The notes under the pieces: generated by a model
What the model was told of the DNA's origin: nothing
Databases searched by the model: none
What the model saw: the letters and a program-made list of their open reading frames with translations, nothing else
In this document: positions 1-9,811 of the stretch, in pieces
Position numbering within the stretch: the first letter of the stretch is position 1
Layout: each line of letters begins with the position of its first letter
Origin: Crocinitomicaceae bacterium
Lineage (GTDB): Bacteria; Bacteroidota; Bacteroidia; Flavobacteriales_D; Parvicellaceae
Direction of reading: 5' to 3'
Length of the DNA: 64,000 nt
Assembly: GCA_002723085.1 (NCBI GenBank)
Contig: PBNK01000030.1
Coordinates: forward strand, 26,616-90,615
Translations under genes and position numbers: made by a program

Positions 1-1434
1 AATAAGCCCAATGCAAGACATGGTGGGGATATCTTGGGGATAATCAATCATTTGGATTATATAGCCGAAATGGGCTTTACGGCAATATGGTCAACTCCAA
101 TGCTAGAAAATAATATGAAAAAATTATCCTACCATGGCTATGCAATAACGGATTTGTACAAAATTGACCCAAGAATGGGTAATAATGAGATGTATAAACA
201 ACTTTCATTGGAAGCAAATAAGCTAGGTATAAAGTTAATTAAAGATGTGGTTCTCAATCATATAGGAATTCATCATTGGTGGATGGAAGATATACCCTCC
301 AAAGACTGGATAAACAACAAAGGGCAATTTTTCCCAACTTCACATAGAAGAGAAGTTTTACATGACCCCTATGGAGCTTCAATTGATTATTTTAATTTTA
401 ATAGTGGGTGGTTTGTCGAAGAGATGCCAGATCTTAATCAAAAGAATCCAGATCTTGCAAAATACCTCATTCAAAATTCCATTTGGTGGATTGAATTTGC
501 AGAATTAAGTGGTTTTCGGGTAGATACTTATTCTTATTCGGATAGAAAGTTTTTATACCAATGGAACAAAGCCATTCAAAACGAATATCCAGGATTTAAT
601 ATTGTTGGCGAAGAATGGACCATTTCTAAATCAATCATTGGATTATGGCAAAAACCCAATAAAAAGGAAGATGAAGAAATGAAAAGTTCACTCATTAAAC
701 AAAATCACCCTTCAGAATTACCTTCGTTAATGGATTTTCCTTTGCAAAATGCTATTTCACAAGCATTTAAACCAAAAAAAGACCCTTGGAATGAACCTTT
801 GACAAACATTTATAAATCTTTGGCAGAAGATTATCTGTACCCAAATCCATCCAATATGGTCATTTTTTTGGATAATCATGATATGAGAAGGGTTTTTTTA
901 CAGTTAGAACATGATTACAATCATTGGAAAATGGCAATAGCATATCTTTTAACGACAAGAGGAATCCCACAAATATATTATGGAACAGAAATTCTCATGT
1001 CAGATACGCTAAATCCTGGCGATCACGGAACCCTTAGAGCAGATTTTCCTGGCGGATGGGAGGATGATAAGGTTAGTGCATTTACAGGATTTCTTAAAAC
1101 AGAACAAATAGCTGCACAGGATTATATTAAAAATTTACTAAACTGGAGAAAAACTTGTAAAGCTATACATTCTGGGGCTTTAAAACATTTTGCACCTTCA
1201 AATAATACACAATCTTATATTACTTTAAGATATAACAAAAAAACTACAGTAATGCTAGTAATTAATAAAGGGGTTAAAAAATTGAAAATCACCCCTTTTG
1301 ATTATATGAGAGAGTCCAATTATATAAAGGATAATTATTCTGCTGCTAATATTGTTACTGGAGATGAATTAGATATAAGAAAAGAAATATCAATTGAGCC
1401 AAAGTCTTTATTGCTTGTAGAGCTGAACCACTAG
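1..1434 (+). CDS. Neopullulanase/cyclomaltodextrinase-like GH13 (SusA-like), 5'-truncated
   Basis: The reading frame is open from the first base of the window, so the N-terminus lies outside; 477 residues remain. It is a GH13 alpha-amylase superfamily enzyme. All three catalytic acids are present: the nucleophile Asp in RVDTYSYSD (about residue 175 of the fragment), the acid/base Glu in IVGEEW, and the transition-state Asp in FLDNHDMRR. The RHGGDILGIINHLDYI and SYHGYAITDLYKIDPR segments are typical of the cyclomaltodextrinase/neopullulanase branch that includes SusA, which trims imported maltodextrins in the periplasm. Compartment cannot be read here because the signal region is missing. The stop codon shares the CTAG palindrome with the stop of the convergent GH13 gene, leaving no room for a terminator. 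The family call is firm; the exact substrate is inferred from context. Confidence 0.88.
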   Translation, partial: NKPNARHGGDILGIINHLDYIAEMGFTAIWSTPMLENNMKKLSYHGYAITDLYKIDPRMGNNEMYKQLSLEANKLGIKLIKDVVLNHIGIHHWWMEDIPSKDWINNKGQFFPTSHRREVLHDPYGASIDYFNFNSGWFVEEMPDLNQKNPDLAKYLIQNSIWWIEFAELSGFRVDTYSYSDRKFLYQWNKAIQNEYPGFNIVGEEWTISKSIIGLWQKPNKKEDEEMKSSLIKQNHPSELPSLMDFPLQNAISQAFKPKKDPWNEPLTNIYKSLAEDYLYPNPSNMVIFLDNHDMRRVFLQLEHDYNHWKMAIAYLLTTRGIPQIYYGTEILMSDTLNPGDHGTLRADFPGGWEDDKVSAFTGFLKTEQIAAQDYIKNLLNWRKTCKAIHSGALKHFAPSNNTQSYITLRYNKKTTVMLVINKGVKKLKITPFDYMRESNYIKDNYSAANIVTGDELDIRKEISIEPKSLLLVELNH

Positions 1435-4193
1435 ATTTTAATTATTTTCTTGGATGTTATTTCATGGCCTTGCTCTAAGATTATGTGATAGGTACCTTTG
1501 AGAAGGTTGTTTAGGTTTAATTTGAAGTTATTTGATTTTGTTTGTCTATCAATTATTTTTCCATTAATGTCAACAATAGTAACTCTTATAGGAGTTTTAG
1601 CACAACCATTTATTTTGACAGAAACAAAATCTTTAACAGGATTAGGGTAGGTGAGTATTTCCCATTTTGCTTCAGTTATTTCTTTTATACTTGTTGTATT
1701 TAATATATTGGGTATATCCAATCTCTGATCAGTGTAAATTCTATATTCACCAGCTTCAAGGGTAAAGTTGTAATTACCACTTACGAAAATACTATCACCT
1801 GAAAAATATTCATACCACCATCCATTATGTTGAAAAGGTTGTGTTTTATTTTGGTTTTGAACATCAATATTAGCTAATACAATAGCATTCATATTAGAAT
1901 CATTTAATGTTAATGTTTTTACAGACTGGTTGAGGCTATACGTGAAATTATCTCCTGTAAATGTTGAATAGTTTTTCCTTAATTCAATAGTGGCTTTATA
2001 AACATCAAATAATCTTTTTCTACTATTTTCTTCAAGATATTGCCATAGTATGGGTTTGTTACACACTCTACAAGGATAATCTATGGAAATATCATAGCCT
2101 TGCTCTCCAAATTGCCAAATCATTTTGGGTCCTGGTGAAGTAAACATTATTACAGCTAATGCTTCACATCGTTCTAAAGCTGTTAAAGGATTTTTTGCGT
2201 TATGATTTAGGCCTGAATTACCATAGGTAATGTTTTTATACATAATTCTTTCTTCGTCATGACTTTCCATGTAAGTTATTAAATGAGGATTTGACCACCC
2301 TCTATGAGAGTAAATTCCCCAGCTTAAATCAGAATTGTTTACATAACCCATTCCAGATTCTTGATACTGATGAGTAATATTTCCCCACAACATCATTCCA
2401 TAATTTGATAATATTTTCTCTTCATTGTTGTCTGCCCAATGCTCTAGAATGATGTATGACTCTGGGTGCACGCTCCATATAGTGTCTGCCATTCTTTTTA
2501 ATAACTGAATTCTATTGTTATCGTAATTATTAGAATTGTTTATGAACCCTTTAGTAAAGTCGTATCTGAATCCATCAATATGATATTCATCTAACCAATA
2601 GTGATTTACTCGATCCACGAAGTTTTGAGTTGCTTGAGACTCATGGTTATAATCATAGCCCCAACAATTTGGTGGATGAGGACAAGAGGAATTAAACCAA
2701 GGATTGTTAGATGCTGGTTGATTGTTAATACCGTCCCAATATAGATTTACCATTGGATTTTGTCCATATGCATGATTAAATACGATATCAACAATTACGG
2801 CAATTCCTCTACCGTGACAAGAATCTATAAATGCTTTAAAATGTTCAGGATTACCATAATATTTATCTAAAGCCATATGAAAACTTGGGTTGTATCCCCA
2901 ACTTTCATTGTTTTCAAATTCTCCAGGAGGCATCAATTCAATAGCGTTAACCCCCAGTTCTGTCAAGTAGTCTAAAGTGTCGATTAATGTTAAATAGCTA
3001 TGAGTAGATAAAAAATCACGAACTAGTAGTTCATAAATGACCAAATCTTTATTGTTTGGTTTGTTGAAGTTAGTGTTAATCCAATTATAAGCAGTTTTAC
3101 CTGGTTGCATTACAGTCACAAAACCATTGGTGTAATTAGCTGGATATGGGATAGGGTTGGGGTATGTTAGACTTCCTATATCATTATCATTATTAGGATC
3201 TAAAATTAAAGGGCTAAATGGGTCAGCAACCTTGATAATACCGTCTACAAGGAATTGATAGGTATATGCTTGTCCAGGGATTAAGCTAGAAATAGTTTTC
3301 CACCAGTAGGTACTATCTAAAGATAAGTTCATAAAAGAAGCAGAATTAATTTCCCAATTATTATGGTCGCCAATTAGATTTACGGTGTTTTTTTCAGGAG
3401 CAAAAAATTTAATAGTAACTGTAGAATCATTGATGTAGTTAATTCCATCTAGTGTTCCATTTGGAGCATCTTGAAAATTGGTTGTTGGAATCACTACATA
3501 GGAAATGGTATCATATAAGATTGTTGTACCATCATTAGCTACCATAATTATTTCATGATCACCAGCAGTGTTTACATTTAAATTGTGTTGTAATATGGTG
3601 CTTGTAATCGCATTGGCTATTAGTATACCATTGTCATATAGTTCAATTGTTGCGTTAGTGTTTGTTTGAGCTTCAATTAATATAATATCATTTAGATTAA
3701 CAATTTTGTGGTGGTATGGTTTTAAAATGGCAGCTTGAAACCCTCCGTTAACAGGATAAATAGGATAAAATATATCATCTAAATTTGCGGTTTTACCTTC
3801 AGCAGAGCCATCCACATTTCGAAACACAAAAGCTAATTTGGCTACATTGGTTCCAATTGGAAATCCGTAAAATTGGTCAATATCTATGGTTATTTCATGT
3901 TTGTTATTTCCAATGTCAGTCATTATTACATTTGAATCTGCTTGCCCCCAATTTCCTTGTACATGTGACCAAGAACTCGGTAATCCACTTTGTGTTACTA
4001 CTCCAGTATGTGCATAAACTGGACTGATTCCTTGTAATCCTCCATTGCCTTGTGTAGCATCATATTGAACTGTTATAACATCGTTAATTGTTGGGAATGG
4101 GGGTGATATTTCTATTATTTGTAAGTAGATTTCATTTTGAAAAATGATTTGAAAAAAAAGAAATAATATGATTTTTCTTGTTATGGAATGCAC
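1431..4193 (-). CDS. Secreted multidomain GH13 amylase with T9SS sorting domain
   Basis: This 920-residue exported protein starts with a hydrophobic signal peptide (about residues 1-25). Two beta-rich, probably carbohydrate-binding or Ig-like regions follow (about 26-145 and 150-235), then a CBM48-like E-set domain (about 250-335, ending near QFLVDG and DPFSPL). The GH13 barrel spans about 380-760, with the nucleophile Asp545 in DGFRYDF, the acid/base Glu584 in ILEHW and Asp646 in ESHDEER. The last 70 residues are a type A T9SS sorting domain (TYPNPVKDF). It would hydrolyse starch or pullulan at the cell surface. It lies downstream of the 248-residue T9SS gene with a hairpin terminator between them. 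The SusC operon faces the other way. The family is certain; linkage specificity is not. Confidence 0.88.
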   Translation of the reverse strand: MHSITRKIILFLFFQIIFQNEIYLQIIEISPPFPTINDVITVQYDATQGNGGLQGISPVYAHTGVVTQSGLPSSWSHVQGNWGQADSNVIMTDIGNNKHEITIDIDQFYGFPIGTNVAKLAFVFRNVDGSAEGKTANLDDIFYPIYPVNGGFQAAILKPYHHKIVNLNDIILIEAQTNTNATIELYDNGILIANAITSTILQHNLNVNTAGDHEIIMVANDGTTILYDTISYVVIPTTNFQDAPNGTLDGINYINDSTVTIKFFAPEKNTVNLIGDHNNWEINSASFMNLSLDSTYWWKTISSLIPGQAYTYQFLVDGIIKVADPFSPLILDPNNDNDIGSLTYPNPIPYPANYTNGFVTVMQPGKTAYNWINTNFNKPNNKDLVIYELLVRDFLSTHSYLTLIDTLDYLTELGVNAIELMPPGEFENNESWGYNPSFHMALDKYYGNPEHFKAFIDSCHGRGIAVIVDIVFNHAYGQNPMVNLYWDGINNQPASNNPWFNSSCPHPPNCWGYDYNHESQATQNFVDRVNHYWLDEYHIDGFRYDFTKGFINNSNNYDNNRIQLLKRMADTIWSVHPESYIILEHWADNNEEKILSNYGMMLWGNITHQYQESGMGYVNNSDLSWGIYSHRGWSNPHLITYMESHDEERIMYKNITYGNSGLNHNAKNPLTALERCEALAVIMFTSPGPKMIWQFGEQGYDISIDYPCRVCNKPILWQYLEENSRKRLFDVYKATIELRKNYSTFTGDNFTYSLNQSVKTLTLNDSNMNAIVLANIDVQNQNKTQPFQHNGWWYEYFSGDSIFVSGNYNFTLEAGEYRIYTDQRLDIPNILNTTSIKEITEAKWEILTYPNPVKDFVSVKINGCAKTPIRVTIVDINGKIIDRQTKSNNFKLNLNNLLKGTYHIILEQGHEITSKKIIKI

Positions 4194-4204
4194 GTTATGA
4201 ATTT

Positions 4205-4232
4205 AAAAAAAAAGCTCCTGGATAGGAGCTTT
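4205..4232 (-). terminator. Intrinsic terminator between the 248-aa gene and the GH13 gene
   Basis: A 9-bp perfect stem (AAAGCTCCT / AGGAGCTTT) with a 4-nt loop at 4211-4232 is followed on the minus strand by an uninterrupted T run. It sits after the stop of the 248-residue gene and before the start of the secreted GH13 gene, so it should end or attenuate the upstream transcript. Confidence 0.8.
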
Positions 4233-4251
4233 GAAATTGTTAATGTAAATA

Positions 4252-4998
4252 TTATTTCTTCAATATTTTACCAGTTTTAAAATTGTTAACGTAATTTATT
4301 TCATAGATATAGATTCCAGATTTAAGAGAAGATAAATCACAATTAATGGAATGTGTCCCAACAGATAAAAAACCATTAAAAACTTGTTTTATTTTTTTTC
4401 CAGTAATATCATATATGTCAATAAATAAATATTGATTTTGACTTAAAGATATATCAAAATTGGTTTCGTGCTCAGAAGGATTAGGTGATACATTAACATA
4501 ATCAATAGCATCACGGTTAATAATATTCATCGCAGGATTTCCTCCACTACATGTTGAACAAGAGTCCCAACAATAAGTATACGTCATATTTGATGAAGGT
4601 ATAGTTAGTATTCTGTCACTTCCAAATCCTCCAGCCCCACCACAAAGCGTGTCCGTTACTATTTCATCATTTCCCCAATCACCATTAACAAATTTATATT
4701 GTAATTCAAATCCAATAGAGGATGCTGGATATTCTACAGAAATAGACCAAATGTTGTCTCCATCACTGTCATCCATTGCACCATTTGCATCAGTAGGTGT
4801 CCAGTCAACCATAGGATTTCCTCCTGTGGTTGCTCCCATGGTTGATAAATTCCCAGCTATTCTTATTCCAGAGGGATCTAAAGTAGCTCCTCCATTAAGA
4901 TAGTTTGTTATGTCAACTTGATGAACAACAGTGACTGTTTGACCAAAAGTCAGCGATGTTATGCATAAAAGGGCTAAAAAAAAGTAGTGTTTTTTCAT
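4252..4998 (-). CDS. Secreted T9SS protein in the SusE/SusF position, probable starch-binding
   Basis: A 248-residue protein with a clear signal peptide ending near TFGQ (about residue 20). A beta-rich central domain follows, with acidic and aromatic segments (DSDGDNIWSISVEY, LQYKFVNGDWG) resembling the starch-binding or CBM-like modules of secreted Flavobacteriia proteins. A four-Cys cluster (CWDSCSTC, with another Cys near 118) comes next, then a type A T9SS sorting domain from about residue 168 (SPNPSEHE). It is the first gene of the leftward transcript from the intergenic region shared with susC. In Bacteroides the equivalent place holds SusE/SusF lipoproteins; here the protein has no lipobox and would be anchored by T9SS. 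Function is inferred from position; I do not recognise a named family with confidence. Confidence 0.7.
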   Translation of the reverse strand: MKKHYFFLALLCITSLTFGQTVTVVHQVDITNYLNGGATLDPSGIRIAGNLSTMGATTGGNPMVDWTPTDANGAMDDSDGDNIWSISVEYPASSIGFELQYKFVNGDWGNDEIVTDTLCGGAGGFGSDRILTIPSSNMTYTYCWDSCSTCSGGNPAMNIINRDAIDYVNVSPNPSEHETNFDISLSQNQYLFIDIYDITGKKIKQVFNGFLSVGTHSINCDLSSLKSGIYIYEINYVNNFKTGKILKK

Positions 4999-5042
4999 AA
5001 TCTGTTAATTTGTGATTTTACGTAAATTTAAAAAAAAAACAG

Positions 5043-5063
5043 TTAACGTAGAAATGACGTAAA
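5043..5063. promoter_or_regulatory. Candidate operator in the divergent susC intergenic region
   Basis: The 102-bp gap between the 248-residue gene and susC contains TTAACGT-N7-ACGTAAA, two ACGT cores 11 bp apart. The same spacing occurs in the perfect palindrome upstream of the other starch operon (17756-17776); 14 of 21 positions match. A second, shorter palindrome TTTACGTAAA lies at 5017-5026. No clear TAnnTTTG element is visible, though TAATTTTA at 5071-5078 comes close. A LacI-type maltose regulator would fit, but none is encoded in the window. Confidence 0.5.
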
Positions 5064-5100
5064 AAAAAATTAATTTTATGAAATATTACCTAATTAAATT

Positions 5101-8100
5101 ATGAGCGCTATTAAATCTTTTATTGTTTTTTTATTTATTAGTATTACACTTAACTCTATTTCTCAATATTCTATTAGTGGTTTAGTTCAAGATCAAAATG
5201 GAGAATCACTTATTGGTACAACTGTTCTAATAAAAGAGTTGTCTAAGGGCACAAGTTCAGATATAAAAGGTTATTACAATATTAATGATTTGCCAAAAGG
5301 TAGCTATACTCTAGTTTTTTCTGCTGTTGGGTATATTACAATAACTGAAAATATTGAGTTAAAAAATAATTTACAAAAGAATATTATAATGAAAGAAGAT
5401 GTTCTTTTATTAAATGAAGCTGTTGTTATTGGATATGGAACTGCTAGGACAAAAGATTTAACAGGTTCAGCAGTGGCAGTAAGTGAAGATGATTTTTTAA
5501 AAGGGTCACTTGCTTCTCCTGAGCAATTGATTATGGGTAAAGTTCCTGGTTTAAAAGTAACTTCAAATGATGGGGGCCCTGGCTCAGGAAGCTCTTTAAG
5601 AATAAGAGGAGGTACTTCAATAAATGCTAGTAATGATCCTTTGATTGTTGTGGACGGAGTTCCATTAGATAATGGCGGAATTGCTGGAGCTGCAAATCCT
5701 CTATCTTTAATCAATCCAAATGATATCGAATCTTTTGTTGTGCTAAAAGACGCATCTGCTTGTGCTATTTACGGCTCAAGAGCCGCTAATGGTGTTATTC
5801 TTATAACAACTAAAAAGGGAAAAGGCAAATTAAGCATTACGGTGAATCAGAAAACATCTGTATCTACTGTAGTTAAATATGCAGATGTTCTAAGTGGAGA
5901 TTCATTATGGAACCTTGTTCAAAATAATGGAAATGCTGCTCAAATTCAATTATTAGGAGACACTAATTATAATACAAATTGGCAAAGAGAAGTTTTTAGA
6001 ACGGCAATTGTAAATGATTTTAATATTGCAGTTAGTAAAAAGTTTTTTAGATTTTCTTATGGTAATCGTATTGACAATGGTTTGTTAAAGAAAGATCAAT
6101 TTATTAGAAATAATATAAGTTTAAATATAAATCCTTCTTTTTTGGATAATCATATTCAAATTGAATCAAATAATAAACTTGTTCAATCTAGTTCTAATTT
6201 TGCAGATAGGGGAGCTCTTGGAGCTGCCTATTTTGATCCAACTAAACCAGTAATATCAGGTGATTCTGTTTTTGGAGGTTATTATGAATGGTTACAGAAT
6301 TCAGGTTCTCCAAATACGTTGTCCGCTAAAAATCCTGTAGGCTTAATAAATCAAAGAAAGGACATTAGTCAAGTTAGTAGGTATATTGCTAATTCAAAAG
6401 TTACTTATAAAACCCATTTTTTACCGGAATTAAAGTTAGTATATAATGCAGGTGTTGATTTTTCTGAAGGTTCTGGCACTGTAGAAGTTCTTTCAAGTTC
6501 AGCAGCTGGTTATTTTTCTGAAGGTTCATATAATACTTACAGATCAAATAAACGAAATTTTTTATCTGAAGCATATTTTAGCTTTAACAACAATAAAGAG
6601 GATAAAAAATCTTTTATTGATATAATTGGAGGTTATTCTTATCAGTATTGGAATTCAGAAAGCCCTAATTTACCAGTTTATAATGCTTCCCAAGATTCTA
6701 TAATTTATCCTGCTGCTGAAAATCCTTTTTTCACAGAAAATGCTTTGTTATCATATTATACTAGAGCAATTTATAATTTCAATGACAGATATGTTTTTAA
6801 TGCTGCATTACGAAGAGATGGTTCTTCAAGGTTTAGTCCAGCTGCTCGATGGGGTTTATTTCCTTCATTATCTGCTGCGTGGATTATTAGCGGAGAAAAA
6901 TTTATGAAAAATTTTAATTCAATTAATTTACTTAAAATTAGATTTGGATATGGAGTTACTGGTCAACAGGATGGTATAGGAGATTATGCATACATTTCTA
7001 ATTATTATGAAGGTACTTCGACAGCTCAATATTCCTTTGGATCAGACTTTTATTATGTCTACAGACCGGGGGCTTTTGATGCTAACTTGAAATGGGAGGA
7101 GACCCTTAGCTATAATTTGGGCGTTGATTTTGGACTCTTTAATGATAGAATATCTGGAAGTCTTGATTTTTATCAAAAAGAAACGAAAGATTTGCTAGCA
7201 ACAGTAGCTGTGCCAGCTGGTACAAATTTTTCTAATCAAATTTTAACAAATGTTGGAGGAATGCTTAATAAAGGGGTTGAGTTTAACGTTAACATTGGTT
7301 TATTTGCTAATAAAGATTTACGATTAGATTTGGTTGCCAATGCTACTTATAATTTGAATAAAGTAACCAAGTTAGCATTGATAGAAGATACTAACTCTGT
7401 AGGCATTCAAGTTGGGGGCATTTCTGGAGGCATTGGAAATACTGTTCAAGTTCATAGTGTTGGATTTTCTACTTTTTCTTACTTGTTATATCAGCAATTG
7501 TATGACAATAATGGGGAGTTTATTGAAGTTGGTCAACAAGCAAATATTGATGTAAATAATGATGGAACTGTTGATTCCCAAGATAAATGGCAAAACATTC
7601 ATGCTTATGCAGACTTAAATAATGATGGAGATATTACGCCTGAGGATAAATATATATTTAACAAAACAGCTCCAGATTTCTTATTTGGTGCTGCCTTAAA
7701 TATGAATTATAAAAAATGGTATGCTGGACTTTCATTTAGAGCTGAATTAGGAGGATACATATATAATAATATTCATTCAAATACTTCAACTTTCCAATCT
7801 TTGAATGGAACACAAGGGTTTTTAAATAACATAAGTTCATTATATTATAATAATCAAGTCCAATCTATTACTCCAAACCAATTGTTGAGTGATCATTATT
7901 TGGAGAAAGCAAATTTTTTAAGATTAGATTTTTTAAATATTGGATATGATTTCGGTAAAATATCTGAGAAAATACCTTTTAATATGGATGCATCTTTTAC
8001 TGTTCAAAATGTTTTTGTTTTAACAAAGTATCAAGGTTTAGATCCCGAACTTGGTGGTGGTATCGATAATAATATCTATCCTAGACCACGATTGTATTCA

Positions 8101-8124
8101 ATTAATTTTAAGTTTAATTTTTAA
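5101..8124 (+). CDS. susC: SusC-like TonB-dependent outer membrane maltodextrin transporter
   Basis: This 1007-residue protein has a signal peptide (about 1-21), an N-terminal carboxypeptidase-like beta-sandwich (about 23-95, SGLVQDQNGESLIG), the SusC-specific plug entry (VVIGYGT, about residue 110), the plug domain (RIRGG, IVVDGVPL, then SVEV-like KDASACAIYGSRAANGVI) and a long beta-barrel ending in the aromatic SINFKFNF. Length matches SusC/RagA proteins. With the following SusD it forms the pedal-bin importer for oligosaccharides of starch. It is the first gene of a susC-susD-amylase operon; the susD start is 10 bp after its stop. An EF-hand-like acidic stretch (DVNNDGTVDSQD and DLNNDGDITPED, about residues 815-850) is common in these barrels. 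Starch specificity is inferred from the surrounding GH13 and GH65 genes. Confidence 0.95.
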   Translation: MSAIKSFIVFLFISITLNSISQYSISGLVQDQNGESLIGTTVLIKELSKGTSSDIKGYYNINDLPKGSYTLVFSAVGYITITENIELKNNLQKNIIMKEDVLLLNEAVVIGYGTARTKDLTGSAVAVSEDDFLKGSLASPEQLIMGKVPGLKVTSNDGGPGSGSSLRIRGGTSINASNDPLIVVDGVPLDNGGIAGAANPLSLINPNDIESFVVLKDASACAIYGSRAANGVILITTKKGKGKLSITVNQKTSVSTVVKYADVLSGDSLWNLVQNNGNAAQIQLLGDTNYNTNWQREVFRTAIVNDFNIAVSKKFFRFSYGNRIDNGLLKKDQFIRNNISLNINPSFLDNHIQIESNNKLVQSSSNFADRGALGAAYFDPTKPVISGDSVFGGYYEWLQNSGSPNTLSAKNPVGLINQRKDISQVSRYIANSKVTYKTHFLPELKLVYNAGVDFSEGSGTVEVLSSSAAGYFSEGSYNTYRSNKRNFLSEAYFSFNNNKEDKKSFIDIIGGYSYQYWNSESPNLPVYNASQDSIIYPAAENPFFTENALLSYYTRAIYNFNDRYVFNAALRRDGSSRFSPAARWGLFPSLSAAWIISGEKFMKNFNSINLLKIRFGYGVTGQQDGIGDYAYISNYYEGTSTAQYSFGSDFYYVYRPGAFDANLKWEETLSYNLGVDFGLFNDRISGSLDFYQKETKDLLATVAVPAGTNFSNQILTNVGGMLNKGVEFNVNIGLFANKDLRLDLVANATYNLNKVTKLALIEDTNSVGIQVGGISGGIGNTVQVHSVGFSTFSYLLYQQLYDNNGEFIEVGQQANIDVNNDGTVDSQDKWQNIHAYADLNNDGDITPEDKYIFNKTAPDFLFGAALNMNYKKWYAGLSFRAELGGYIYNNIHSNTSTFQSLNGTQGFLNNISSLYYNNQVQSITPNQLLSDHYLEKANFLRLDFLNIGYDFGKISEKIPFNMDASFTVQNVFVLTKYQGLDPELGGGIDNNIYPRPRLYSINFKFNF

Positions 8125-8134
8125 TGAAATAAAA

Positions 8135-9811
8135 ATGAAAAAAACTAGTTGTTTAATAATATTTTTATTTGGATTTTTTTCATGCCAAAAGTCATTAGAC
8201 CTTTCTCCTCGTTATGGATTTAATGCTGAAGTTGTTTACAGTGAGCCAAATAACTACATTAAAGTATTGGCCAAGTTGTATTCTGGTTTGTCTATGACTG
8301 GAATACAGGGTCCAGCTGGTCAGCCAGATATATCTCAAGAAACTATTGATGAAGGGTTTTCTGCCTATGTAAGGGTTTTATGGAATCTTCAGGAACTACC
8401 CACTGATGAAGCTGTTTGTGGATGGAATGATCCAGGAATACCAACTTTAAACAAAATGCAATGGAACGCTGAGGACGGATGGGTTAAAGGTATGTACTAT
8501 AGAATTTATTATCAAATAACCCTTTGCAATGAATATATTTTTCAATCTCGTGATGAAAAACTTTCCCAGAGGGGTTTTAGTGATTTAGATATTCAAACTA
8601 TACAAACCTATAGGAATGAAGCTAGGTTTTTAAGAGCTTTGAGCTATTACCATGCTTTAGATTTGTTTGGAAGTGTTCCATTTGTAGATGAAAATGATAG
8701 AGTAGGTGCTTTCGAACCTCCACAGATTTCTAGAGAAAATTTATTTTTATATGTAGAGTCTGAATTACTTGATATTGAAAATGAATTATTAGATGCCAAT
8801 TCTGCTCCATATGGAAGAGCTACTAAGCAGGCTGTTCAAACATTACTAGCTAAAATGTATTTAAATGCTGAAGTGTATATTGGCTCAGAAAGATATTCTG
8901 ATTGTATCAATTTTTGTAATGAAGTTATTTCAAGTAATAATTTTCAATTAGATGATAATTATCAAGATATATTTTTAGCAGATAATAATTTATCGCCTGA
9001 AATTATATTTCCAGTTGTTTATGATGGGTTATATGCCCAAACATGGGGTGGTACAACTTTTATGGTTTGTGCTTCAATAGGAGGGGATATGAATGCTTCA
9101 GAATATGGAGTAAATGGCGGTTGGGGAGGATTAAGAGCAACACCTGAATTTGTGAATAACTTTGATCTTGTTGAAAAATATTGGGTTGAAGATATTACTA
9201 ATCCTTTAAATCCTGATACTTCCTTGTTAACTAATTTACCGACAGATCCAAACTTTATTGTTTTTGACACTATTCAGACTACAGATGATGGACGTTTTTT
9301 GTTTTTTCAAGAAGGCCAACAGTTAGAAATTACTAGTTTAGGAAACTTTAGACACGGTTACGCTTTTCCTAAATATAAAAACATCAACTCTGATGGAAGT
9401 ATTGCCTCAAATAATGGGTTTAGCGCACATGTAGATATTGATTTTCCAATGTTTCGTTTAGCAGATGTATATTTAATGTATGCCGAATCATCACTTAGAA
9501 AAGGAGATCAAGCCACTGCTTTACAATATGTTAACGCTCTTCGTCAAAGGGCTTATGGAAATTCAAATTATGACTATACAAATATAACATTAGAGGATAT
9601 TTTAGATGAAAGGTCTTGTGAATTAAGCTGGGAAGGTACAAGAAGAACAGATCTTATTAGATATGGTTATTTTACATCTTCATCATATTTATGGTCTTAT
9701 AAAGGTGGGGAGATAAATGGTACTGCAGTAGGTGATTATTTGAATTTATTTCCTATACCTACAGCTGATATCGTATTAAATTCTAATCTGATTCAAAATA
9801 ATGGGTATTAG
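8135..9811 (+). CDS. susD: SusD-like surface glycan-binding lipoprotein
   Basis: A 558-residue SusD/RagB family lipoprotein. I chose the ATG at 8135 because it gives MKKTSC followed by a hydrophobic run and a lipobox FFSC with Cys17; the frame is open further upstream but overlaps the susC end and would spoil the signal. The N-terminal TPR helices (for example EARFLRALSYYHALDLFGSVPF, of which only the start is typical) and the C-terminal SusD segment (RLADVYLMYAE, ERSCELSWEGTRRTDLIRYG) are intact. It caps the SusC barrel on the cell surface and presents maltodextrins. Its last 11 bp overlap the start of the downstream amylase gene, which suggests translational coupling. Confidence 0.95.
   Translation: MKKTSCLIIFLFGFFSCQKSLDLSPRYGFNAEVVYSEPNNYIKVLAKLYSGLSMTGIQGPAGQPDISQETIDEGFSAYVRVLWNLQELPTDEAVCGWNDPGIPTLNKMQWNAEDGWVKGMYYRIYYQITLCNEYIFQSRDEKLSQRGFSDLDIQTIQTYRNEARFLRALSYYHALDLFGSVPFVDENDRVGAFEPPQISRENLFLYVESELLDIENELLDANSAPYGRATKQAVQTLLAKMYLNAEVYIGSERYSDCINFCNEVISSNNFQLDDNYQDIFLADNNLSPEIIFPVVYDGLYAQTWGGTTFMVCASIGGDMNASEYGVNGGWGGLRATPEFVNNFDLVEKYWVEDITNPLNPDTSLLTNLPTDPNFIVFDTIQTTDDGRFLFFQEGQQLEITSLGNFRHGYAFPKYKNINSDGSIASNNGFSAHVDIDFPMFRLADVYLMYAESSLRKGDQATALQYVNALRQRAYGNSNYDYTNITLEDILDERSCELSWEGTRRTDLIRYGYFTSSSYLWSYKGGEINGTAVGDYLNLFPIPTADIVLNSNLIQNNGY

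Noticed and set aside
5304..5714. 136-codon open frame antisense to susC
   Set aside because: It lies wholly within the well-supported susC gene, has no signal or domain, and arises from codon bias of the sense strand.
8051..8134. Longer SusD start
   Set aside because: It would overlap the susC coding end and displace the lipobox from the N-terminus.
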